From contig NCSJ02000638.1 of NCBI GenBank assembly GCA_002812745.2, forward strand, positions 1-11,882: a stretch of 11,882 bases of DNA, in the 5' to 3' direction. This stretch comes from Scytalidium lignicola (Eukaryota > Ascomycota > Leotiomycetes). Each line of letters begins with the position of its first letter. Position 1 is the first letter of the stretch. The translations under genes and the position numbers were made by a program. Positions 1 through 7,879 of this stretch are shown one piece after another. The notes beneath the pieces are model-generated. The model ran no database searches and was not told the DNA's origin. It was given only the letters and a program-made list of their open reading frames with translations.

Positions 1-540
1 TTAAAATCCACAAGTAAATCAACAGAAATCCATGTAAAACAAATAAAAGAAATACAAGNAAAAGATCAAGAATTTACTTTAATACACTAAAGAAAGAATA
101 AAGAAATACTATAATCATAAACACTTAATAAAATTAGTATATAAAAAAAAAGGATAAAGTTTATCTTCTTAGGAAAAACATCAAAACAACAAGACTAAGT
201 AATAAACTTGATTAAGTAAAGATAAGACTATACAAAATTAAAGAAGTTTATAAGCCTTTAACATATAAATTAAAGTTATTAACAATAGTTAAGATACATT
301 TTGTTTTCTATGTTTTACTTCTTAAACTAATACTTGAAAATGCTTAAACACTAATGTTAAAAGAAGTTAATCCAAAAAGAGAATATAAAATTAAGAAAAT
401 CATTAATTATAAGATATATTATAAGAAATTATAATACTTAGTTAAATGGATAAGATATCCAGAAAATAAGAATAGATAAGAACCTACTTTTAATCTTATA
501 AGCTATGAAAAGTTACTAAAAGTATATTACTGAACTTATT
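1..540. other. AT-rich RIP-like sequence, no gene seen
   Basis: This stretch is made almost entirely of A and T with very many TpA steps, and every frame on both strands is broken by frequent stops. I could not follow any known element protein through it, even allowing for Gln, Trp and Arg codons turned into stops. It is probably decayed transposon sequence of the same kind as the rest of the window, but no family can be assigned. A single N at 59 lies next to a run of A. Confidence 0.6.
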
Positions 541-1089
541 CTAAAATAGATTTCCAGGAGATGGAATCACAAGATCAAAGAAGAAAAGGTCAATAACAAA
601 AGAAGAAGTCTTACCTACAGAAACAAAACATAACTCTTCAAACTACTTCTCTTACTTTTCTTTCTCTTTCACAACCTTCAACTTGTCCAAAGAGAAGAGT
701 TTACAACAGATCATTTCATTAACATACTTACAAAAGAACTTCTTTTGTTTGCAAAAACAAGCAAGACAAACTATATTCTCAGCCATAGCCTAAATAGCCT
801 TTTCCTCCTCAACCTTAAGACAAGCCTCCTCCTTATCAAGGGTTTCTCAAAAAGTTATAAGAATACTCTTACTCTTGTACTTATACCTTTGTTAAATATA
901 CTTATTACAATAGTTAAATTCAAAAACCATTAAGCAAGTCAAACCATTTTAAGTGTAGAAATCACAAGAAGACATTTTAATGCTATATTTGATTATATAA
1001 TCTCCTAAGTCTAATACTTCTTAGTATTTTCATAATCTTCCTTTTTCTTCTAGAACAATATTGTCAAGAAATAAATGTTTTGGTGACAT
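541..1089 (-). pseudogene. Broken small gene for a charged, coiled-coil-like protein
   Basis: On the minus strand one frame runs 183 codons from an ATG at 1089-1087 to a TAG at 543-541, with no frameshift. It is broken by about eight internal TAA, TAG or TGA codons, each explained by C-to-T or G-to-A change in Gln or Arg codons. The middle third (roughly codons 85-150) is rich in Glu, Lys and Ala and reads like a coiled coil. It contains the legible run MAENIVCLACFCKQKKF, where several Cys (TGT) codons are probably former Arg (CGT), followed by a motif of the form EMI-C-C-x-LFSLDKLKVV. The end reads VIPSPGNLF before the stop. The pattern resembles small uncharacterised coiled-coil proteins that I associate with fungal genomes, but I cannot name a family. 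The start is uncertain, because the frame stays open a little upstream of 1089. What is seen is the frame and its composition; the link to other fungal proteins is from memory and weak. Confidence 0.5.
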
Positions 1090-1275
1090 GTTAAAAAGAA
1101 AGAATAGATTAACAAACAGTAAGATTGTTCATAATGATAATTAAGTGTTAAGGCAATATTAATGCAAAAAGAGGATAATGTTACAAGTTTAACTTAACAA
1201 GCTGATTAATGTAAGCCTGAGGCTTGATACACAACAGAGTATATATAGAGAACTTAATAATCACATAACAGGATT

Positions 1276-1343
1276 GGACCCAGGGGACTTGGGGGGTCTA
1301 AGGGGTCTGTGGACCCATAGGACCTAGAGGGTCCAAGAGGTCC
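1276..1343 (+). repeat. GGWCC cluster of LTR copy 1, eroded
   Basis: This stretch holds five intact GGACC or GGTCC palindromes plus three positions where the last C has become T (one GGACT, two GGTCT), matching the eight-unit cluster of LTR copy 2. It is the only G-rich island in the left half of the window. It lies about 20-85 bp upstream of the TATA-like box. Confidence 0.75.
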
Positions 1344-1360
1344 AGTCAGATTTATTTATC

Positions 1361-1370
1361 TATATAAGCA
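1361..1370 (+). promoter_or_regulatory. TATA-like box in LTR copy 1
   Basis: The sequence TATATAAGCA is kept identically in both LTR copies even though the surrounding bases have diverged. It sits about halfway along the LTR, where the U3 promoter TATA box of an LTR retrotransposon is expected. In such AT-rich DNA the motif alone is weak; the position and conservation between copies are the argument. Confidence 0.45.
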
Positions 1371-1530
1371 TACTATAAGAACATAAGAGTAGACTCCTTG
1401 TATTTAACCTAAATACATTACTAGATCCTACCCTTAACTTAGTTGCTTGTGTGTTATACGTTTCTACTGTCCTTAAACATCTACCTTACCCATAGCTATT
1501 TAGTGACCTGGATGGCGTAGTTTTATAACA

Positions 1531-3700
1531 GAGAGGTTAAGTTATATTATAATACTTTAGATGTTGAGTTGTTAGTTATTATAAAGGCTTTTAAGATATG
1601 GAGACATTACTTGTTATATGTACAATATTCTATTGAAGTTTTAACTGACTACTTAAATTATTATTACTTTACTTCTAAGTTGTAATTGAATAACAAGTAA
1701 GCTTATTAGTTATAAGAATTGTCTAGATATGATTTTAAGATTGAGTATAGACTAAGCTCTTAAAACCTTGTTGATAAGTTGTTAAGAAGACTTAATTTAT
1801 AAGATATGACTAATATTGTAATAATATATCAAGAGTTATTGTTAAGTTTTCTTAATAAGTTCTTATAAATGCTAAATGTAAGTAGTAAAGAACTTATAAG
1901 CTTGTTATTAGGTTAAGGTCTTGTTGACTAGTCAGAAGAAGTAGATTACTTAACAACTGAACTTATTTTACTAGACAGTTAAGATCTTACTAGTCAGTTA
2001 TAAAAGCTTAATAGCTTTATAACAACTGAACTTGAAAGTGCTTAAAGTATTATGTCTTTTTAAAATAATGTTATTATTAAAACTATAAGTTATAAATTGT
2101 ATATTCTTTTAGTATAAGTTAAAAGGGTTAAAGTTATAATAATGTTAAAGAACTTGTTACTTAACTTTACAAATGTTATTCATGAAGTATAACAAAAGAA
2201 CACTTTTGTTATTAATAAAGAATAAAAGCAATAACATAATAAGTAATCCATTATTAAAGTCTTAAGGTATAACTTATAAGCATTAGAAGACAATAAGCTT
2301 TTAAGGTATTGAGGATATGTTTATATCCTTGATAATTACTTATTAAAGATTAAATTGTTAAATACTTTTTATGATGCTCTTATTAGTAAATATCTAAGTA
2401 TTATTAAAGTTTTGAAATGGTTAACTAACTGTTATTATTAGAATAGTTTGTAAAAAGACATTAAGAAGTACATCTTTACTTATACTATTTGTTAAAGAAC
2501 TAAGTTATCTACCTTATAACAAGTTAACATCTTTACTGATACTAACTAGACCTTTTAAAGAAATCTTAATAGATTTCATTATTAAATTATTACCTTTTAC
2601 TTCCTTTAAGAGTAAAGAATATGATATTATTTTAATAATAATTTGTAAGTTCATTAAGTACTTGATTTATATCCTTATTATTAAGTATATTAATGTTAAT
2701 AAAGTTATTAAGTTGTTATTACATTATAATGTTTGATTATTTAGTTTATTTAAGAGTATAATATCTGATTAAGATACTTGATTCAAGAGTAAGTTTTAAG
2801 TATTCTTTTATTATTATTTAACAATAAAGAAGTAGATGAGTACTGTATAATATCTTTAGACTGATAACTAAACTAAACATCAAAACTAGAACTTAAAACA
2901 TTATTTACAAGTTTACTACTCCTTTACTTAGGATAATTAAGCAACTAAGTTATACTTAGTAAAGTATATTTACAATACTTTATAACATTCTGCTATATAA
3001 ATGTCCTTTGCAAAAGCTCTTATAAGATATAAACTACAAGGACTAGTAAAGTTAAGGTTAACTAGTAAAGAGCTTCCTTTTAAGGTATTAATAATAACTA
3101 AAAGAATTGAAGAGTTATAAGAAAGTTATAATAAGATTATAAGTCTATTTTAACATACTTAAAAACTTTATAAGAAATGATATAATTAACATTAAGTATT
3201 AAAGTCTTTTAACTTTAAAGATTAAGTATTAATCTTTATTACTTATATTAAGTAATGACAACCTTGTTATAAGTTTATTAACAAATACTTAAGGCCTTGG
3301 AAAATAACAAAGGTAATAAGAAATTATAACCTTGTTTATAAGTTAAATATGTTAAAGTAAATTCATATTTACCTTGTTTTCCTTATCTTTGCCCTTGAGT
3401 TGTACAAGAAGTAAGAGAATAACAATTTAAAACTAAGAAAAGTAAGTGTTATTAACCTAGATAATGAATATAAAGTAAAAGTAATCTTAGACTATAAATA
3501 GTAAAGAAGAATTTTCAAATACCTTATTAATTAAAAAGGATATGTTAACAAGGAAGATTCTTAAGAGTTATAAGAAAATATTAATGATAATAAAATGTTA
3601 GAAGAGTATAATAAGAAATATAACTTAAATTTAAGTAATCTTAAAGTTAAGAAAAAGTAAAGAAGACTTNAAAAAGTTAATAGTTACCTTATAATAAAGG
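1531..3700 (+). pseudogene. pol: Ty3/gypsy chromovirus pol, 3' half (RNase H, integrase, chromodomain)
   Basis: Remnant of the pol polyprotein that copies and integrates a chromovirus. In order: the C-terminal part of RNase H at about 1533-1790 (DVELLVIIKAFKIWRHY, then VLTD at 1638-1649 and SRYDFKIEYR); the integrase zinc-binding region at about 2370-2492 (DAL at 2373, RYYW-like, then a C before QR); and the integrase core from about 2503. In the core, the first Asp is kept at 2572-2574 (IDFI) and the second at 2767-2769 (ISD). The third acidic position, Glu of the TDGQTER-type motif, reads AAA (Lys) at 2875-2877. A chromodomain follows at about 3460-3616 (DNEYKVKVILDYK, then FKYLI, KGYVNKEDS and LEEYNKKYNL), which would bind methylated histone H3 and steer insertion to heterochromatin. 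There is one apparent 1-nt frame change near 2500. From there to 3616 the frame is unbroken by indels, but it has dozens of stops at Gln, Trp and Arg positions. Gag, protease and reverse transcriptase are absent on the left, where LTR copy 1 cuts the gene. The end near 3700 is approximate. The element cannot be functional. Confidence 0.93.
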
Positions 3701-4213
3701 TGATTAATTTACTTTAGGTAATTTTTCATAAAGTATAGTATAAAATATAATTATAAGAAAGGAAACATTATAAGACAATAGTTTGAATTCATCTAAAATA
3801 CACTTAATTAAGAACTTAATATTAACTTAACAAAAGATAAGTTAGAATAAGAGTAAAAGATTAACTTTAACCTTATAAGATAAGTAAAAAGAGAAACTGA
3901 ACGCTTATACTCTAACCTTATAAGGGGTGAGCAAGAGAAGAGTAAAAGCTATACTTCATCATTATCTCTATTATCACCTTCATCATTAAAGAACTCTTCT
4001 GTCTTAAGGTATTATCCTTTAGTTAATACTTGTTTAACAATAACTATATAAGTAACTTATTACTTTATTATAATTTATATAAAGACNTTTTTACTTTTTT
4101 AAAAAGACTTGTTATATCCTTAAATACTTTTTTCAATGAACAACTTAATAACTTTAATGTTAAGATACTTTTCTCNTTTTTACTTAGTTAACTTTTCTTA
4201 CTTGAGTTCTTGA
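3701..4213. other. Unassigned RIP-like sequence after chromovirus pol
   Basis: This should hold the 3' untranslated region and 3' LTR of the chromovirus, but with no partner copy in the window its LTR limits cannot be set. A purine stretch followed by TG (near 3923, AAGGGGTGAGC) looks like a polypurine tract and LTR start, but this is only suggestive. On the minus strand at about 3950-4000 there is a short acidic frame (FFNDEGDNRDNDEV) before a stop, of unknown meaning. Single Ns at about 4087 and 4175 sit beside T runs. Confidence 0.4.
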
Positions 4214-4218
4214 AGATA
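4214..4218 (+). repeat. 5-bp target site duplication, left (AGATA)
   Basis: AGATA lies directly before the TGTTAC start of LTR copy 2 and is repeated exactly at 4578-4582 directly after its GTAACA end. A 5-bp duplication is usual for Ty3/gypsy and Ty1/copia integrases, so this fixes the ends of the insertion. Confidence 0.88.
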
Positions 4219-4318
4219 TGTTACGGGTTTTACCGCAACACGCTAATTGGTGTAGGCCTGAGGCTCGGTACAGATACGTTGTACAAGAGAACCTAACGAT
4301 TAGACAGTCACGTGATAA

Positions 4319-4386
4319 GGACCTGGGACCCGGGGGGTCCAAGGTCCGTTGGCTTGGGACCTAGGGACCTGGGGGTCCAGGGGTCC
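4319..4386 (+). repeat. Eight GGWCC palindromes in the upstream half of LTR copy 2
   Basis: Within 68 bp there are eight 5-bp palindromes, GGACC or GGTCC, many inside longer G or C runs such as GGGACCCGGGGGGTCC. Units can pair with each other in many ways to make hairpins, and the G runs could form a quadruplex. The place, just upstream of the TATA-like box, would suit a promoter or enhancer array. The function is inferred from position only. Confidence 0.8.
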
Positions 4387-4403
4387 AGCAGTATTTCAAT
4401 ATC

Positions 4404-4413
4404 TATATAAGCA
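4404..4413 (+). promoter_or_regulatory. TATA-like box in LTR copy 2
   Basis: TATATAAGCA is identical to the box at 1361-1370 of copy 1 and lies about 18 bp downstream of the GGWCC cluster. It is the likely U3 core promoter of the LTR family; no transcription start can be placed from sequence alone. Confidence 0.5.
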
Positions 4414-4577
4414 CACTGTAGGAACATGAGAGTGGACTCCTCGTGTTCAACCTAAATACATTACTAGATCCTACCCTTGGCTTAGTCGCATGCTTGTGTG
4501 TCACACGTTTCCGTTGTCCCTGAACATCTACCTTACCTTTGGCTATCCAGTGACCTGGATGGCGTAGTTTTGTAACA

Positions 4578-4582
4578 AGATA
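4578..4582 (+). repeat. 5-bp target site duplication, right (AGATA)
   Basis: Exact copy of 4214-4218, directly after the GTAACA end of LTR copy 2. Together the pair marks 4219-4577 as one clean insertion. Confidence 0.88.
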
Positions 4583-6075
4583 TAAGGAAGATATACTTTT
4601 AAAGTTCTTAATAAATTGAAGGCTTTTCAAAATGGCTACTTATACTACCTTAACATTATCCTAGTACTAGGTTAACAAGGGCTTAGCATTAATAATAACT
4701 ATTACATTAAAACTTATGTTAAGAATATTGTTATACATAATAATAATAGTATAAAATGCTTTGCTTTATGCTTTTAACAAACTAGTTGGTTAGTAAGAGG
4801 TTAACAAGTGATTAGTCATCAGTTTACAAGAGTAAATAAAGAAGGAAGGATATGCTTATTAGAAGACAAGCCTTATTGTTTTACTTGTAATATGAATATT
4901 TTGAAGATTAACTTATAGAACATTAGTTAAGTAATTGTATAATAACAACAAAGTAATTATATAACAATAATTATGACTTATTAGTATTATCTACACATTA
5001 TTATAAAATATTAACNTTTTTACTTAAACAAGTTATAAAGATATTATTAACATAGTACNTTTTTTATTAATAAGAACAAAGAGTTTAATGTTTGTTAATG
5101 TTATTATAAGAGCTTAACAAGAGATTAACAAGTGTTATAATTAAAGCTAAGCAAGAGTATAAGAAGAAAGNAAGAGATATCTTNAAAGTTAAGTNAAAAG
5201 GTATAAAGCAAGCTAAATTAGAGAATCAAGAAAGAGTATAACAAAGAGTAAGTTATAACTTAACAAAAGACAATTCTATTATATAATTCTTAGAGAAAAG
5301 AAATAATAGTTAAACAAAAGTGAAAGTAAGAAAATAAGCTGAATTAGAAGATCAAGGAGGAGTATAACAAAGAGTAAGCTATAGCTTAGTAAAAGACAAT
5401 TTTACTTAAGGAATCTTAACAAACAAAGGTAAAAGAAAGGGAAGTATAATAAAAGGAAGGATAACGNAAAAAGCTACAACTTAGTAAGAGCTATGCTAGT
5501 AGAAAGTTATAAGAACATAGTAAAGTTCTTCAAAAAGNAAAGGTAATACTAATAATTGTCAATTAATACTTAGAAAAAGAAGTAGAATCAAAGGAAAGAA
5601 CATTTACTTAAATAGACATATATAATAGTTTGAAGCTTAAAGAATATTACTATTAAGGCTTTTCTTAATAAGTATATTTAGCATAATAAAACTATGTTAA
5701 AAGAGTAAGAGTAATAACATTCTTGTTATAAGGCTTAATAATTGTTCATAACTACTTAATTATAAGTAAGTTACAATCTAAAAAGGAAGTTTACAATAAG
5801 AGTAAGATGTTTGACTTTTAGCCTTATTATAACTTATAACATTAAATTGAAAAAACAAAGAAAGATCTTCAAAGCTTAACAAAAGGTTTGTTAAAGCTTC
5901 ATTATAAGGTTAATATTAAGAGATGTCTTGTGTTTGTTGAAATGACAAATATACTAAGGTGTTAAGGCTAAGAATGTTAAGTTTAATACTCTTTGCCTAA
6001 AGTCTAATTGTAGAATAGAAGAGTATTACATTCTGTTGTTGTATCTTAGCAAGTAATACAATTATAATTCTTAAG
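4583..6075. other. Unassigned RIP-mutated repeat sequence
   Basis: No known protein could be followed here. Basic, Lys/Arg/Gln-rich frames on the plus strand at about 5150-5560, with stops at likely Gln codons, suggest a former coding region, and a 42-codon internal repeat lies within it (5211-5403, listed separately). A second stretch at about 5777-5962 on the plus strand reads through with few stops (39 codons fully open at 5846-5962, including KKDLQSLTKGLLKLHYK), but I do not recognise it. Isolated Ns at about 5015, 5059, 5171, 5184, 5195, 5467 and 5538 lie next to A or T runs. The solo LTR at 4219-4577 split the original left edge of this sequence. Confidence 0.45.
5211..5403 (+). repeat. 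Imperfect direct repeat, 67-bp units with 126-bp period
   Basis: Unit 1 is 5211-5277 and unit 2 is 5337-5403. Aligned by eye without gaps they share 57 of 67 bases, including the run GAGTATAACAAAGAGTAAG. All ten differences are transitions, as expected if both arose from one sequence and were then changed by C-to-T mutation on either strand. The period of 126 bp is 42 codons, so the repeat probably comes from a duplicated protein segment of a lost gene. Confidence 0.75.
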
Positions 6076-6439
6076 GACAAGAGCTTAGAAAGGAAGAGAT
6101 ATTGTTAAGGCCTTAGTACACTAATCACATGAAGAAGGGAAAAGGATAGTAGTCTGAGTCCTAATTACTTCTTAGCTGTTAACTCTTGTCTATAAAGAAG
6201 AAGGTTTCCCCTTCTCTTTAACAGGAGTTAAAGATCAATCTTGTAATTTTAGAAGAGTACTAAGTTTTAGAGTAAATCTACACTTAACTAACTACTATCT
6301 CACTGCTAGTCTCTTATTATGTTTTAGCCTCCTAGTTTCTCTTCACTCTATGTACAGATACCCTTGACACCTTAACCATCAACAGAAGAACTAATAACAT
6401 TAGAGCTATAGAGATAAGGAATGTAGTTAAAGAGGGGCG

Positions 6440-7700
6440 ATGGAGTAAGAGTCAAGTAGTAACAAATATAAGGATTTACTGCAATTCAACTGGCTAGTTG
6501 AGGAGAGAAATATGTATGAAGTGTTTTAGTTAGCAAAAAAAAATTTTACATCTTAAATTCAAACGTAAAGTAGTTGTGAAGTAACTGTAAAGCAATCTAA
6601 CAATGATGACAACACACTAATTACTCATAAAGACCTGAAAGAAGTACTCATGGAAGTCATTCGACCTTAAGAGTGTATATAGGCTTAGATGGCAACCTTC
6701 TTAACAATAACAATGCAGTCTAACAACAAGTACATAGAGAATACACAGCAAAGGACTTGTAGACTACCAACGAAAAGAGACTATGAAATTATTGTATACA
6801 TTTCAACTATACTATCAGAGCTTAAGAATCATAACTTACAAGACACAGTAACAGTAATTAATATAGTCATATTCTTACAAGGTAATGTGTGTATAATAAG
6901 GTAGTTACCCAGTAGTAACATAACAGTAATCTTCGAAGATAGCTAAAAAGAATAGTATTTGCTTAATATACAATGGGTTTAAAAGGTATTTGGAGAAGAA
7001 GTGTGAATTGTCAGTAGTAAAGTTGTTATATACACTAAGAGTATATCTGATTACTTGTTAGCTGAATATAATAAAGCTTTAATCAAAGAAGTATTAGAAA
7101 AAGAGAATAAAATAATAATNCTTNANGTTAAAGNTTNNTAAGCTNANAAAGGAGGCTAGNAGTANAAGNGTTNCTTATATATNNAACTAACAATTANAAG
7201 AGANANATANANACTNANAGACTAAGGTTTNTACTAAGANNGTTAAGTATTNTATTANAAGTTATTCAAGAACAAGTTATANCTAAAGTAATATTTTAAA
7301 TACTAGGCTTAAGGANATTATGTATAATATTATAAANTGGAGAAGTAATATGCTTACTGCACAGGAACAGTGTATAANAAGAAGAGAAGAAGAATGTTCA
7401 ACAAACTTAAAAGAAATTATACTTAAGTGTTGTGGTTATAACAGAGAATATACAATGTTTAATCAAAGCTGTCTAATAATAAAGAAGTATTGAGATCAAG
7501 TAAAAGAGGTATATAAAAACANANTAATAAAACTAGCTAGACTAAATAANATAATNTANATTANAACTTAACTTAACATAATTANGCTAATNGAAAGTAA
7601 TGAAGAAGAAGNGTAATAGATAANATNTANAAGGAANANACTTAAAACTTAAGNAAACTNATAAAGTAAACTTATAAGTCTAAGTATTANAAGAAGAANA
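6440..7700 (+). pseudogene. LINE ORF1 (gag-like, zinc-knuckle remnant)
   Basis: ORF1 of the LINE, expected to be the RNA-binding protein that packs the element's transcript. The frame starts at an ATG at 6440 (context GGCGATGG) and stays in one frame to about 7120, through KYKDLLQFNWLVEERNMYE, then QRTCRLPTKRDYEIIVYIS (about codons 95-115) and NIQWV-KVFGEEV. The 71-codon open piece at 6689-6904 is part of it. Stops, for example at 6446, 6527 and 6902, fall where Gln codons are likely; the conserved flow across them is why they are read as mutations and not ends. After an N-rich stretch the frame shifts, and at 7428-7472 a zinc-knuckle-like run appears (KCCGYNREYTMFNQSC), in which Tyr codons stand where His would coordinate zinc in a CCHC motif. 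The 3' limit is uncertain because of Ns; roughly 420 codons in all. Confidence 0.8.
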
Positions 7701-7879
7701 AATGGAAATACTTTAAACAAATTTTCAAGTTAACATAATAGCTTTATGTCTAGTTAACTACTATTTAGCTTATTGTCAAACTTTATAATTAGTTAAAGTA
7801 ATGAAGATTTAATAAACTAACAACAACAGATTAGTCAACAAAGCAGTATAGTAATAAACACAATTGTAATATAATTATA

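Larger units (their letters stand above)
1179..1530 (+). mobile_element. LTR copy 1, RIP-mutated
   Basis: A 352-bp long terminal repeat that begins TGTTAC and ends ATAACA (originally probably GTAACA), the same ends as the second copy at 4219-4577. The last 150 bp align almost base for base with copy 2, for example the shared run CCTGGATGGCGTAGTTTT at the 3' end. Differences are mostly transitions in which this copy has A or T where copy 2 has G or C, as RIP predicts, plus a short deletion near 1444. The flanks do not match: GATAA lies on the left and GAGAG on the right, so no target duplication is visible. It lies against a chromovirus RNase H frame on its right, while the left flank is unrelated to pol. 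Confidence 0.9.
4219..4577 (+). mobile_element. Solo LTR copy 2, little mutated
   Basis: A 359-bp solo LTR with perfect 6-bp inverted ends (TGTTAC and GTAACA, the TG...CA rule) and an AGATA target duplication on each side. It is the most GC-rich stretch of the window and keeps CpG and CpA sites that copy 1 has lost, so it has been hit by RIP little or not at all. No internal retrotransposon sequence is attached, so the internal part and one LTR were removed by LTR-LTR recombination. It is a separate insertion into already AT-rich DNA and lies in the same orientation as LTR copy 1. Whether it belongs to the chromovirus next to it cannot be told: that pol is cut by copy 1 of this same LTR family. 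Confidence 0.93.

Noticed and set aside
745..933. Plus-strand frame of 62 codons
   Set aside because: It lies antisense to the broken minus-strand coiled-coil gene at 541-1089, has no recognisable motif, and its Leu/Ser-rich make-up is what the complement of a Glu/Lys-rich gene gives.
1276..1343. CRISPR-like or minisatellite array
   Set aside because: The units are 5-bp palindromes at irregular spacing inside an LTR, with no constant repeat-spacer length.
3915..3940. Polypurine tract and 3' LTR start of the chromovirus
   Set aside because: The purine run followed by TG looks right, but no matching 5' LTR or target duplication exists in the window to support it.
4403..4630. Minus-strand frame of 75 codons
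   Set aside because: It lies mostly inside solo LTR copy 2 and runs over its end and target duplication into flanking DNA. It is open because the LTR is richer in GC; copy 1 does not keep it.
6535..6547. A run of nine A followed by T as a frameshift or poly(A) tail
   Set aside because: The ORF1 frame reads straight through it with plausible residues on both sides, so it is neither an element end nor a frameshift.
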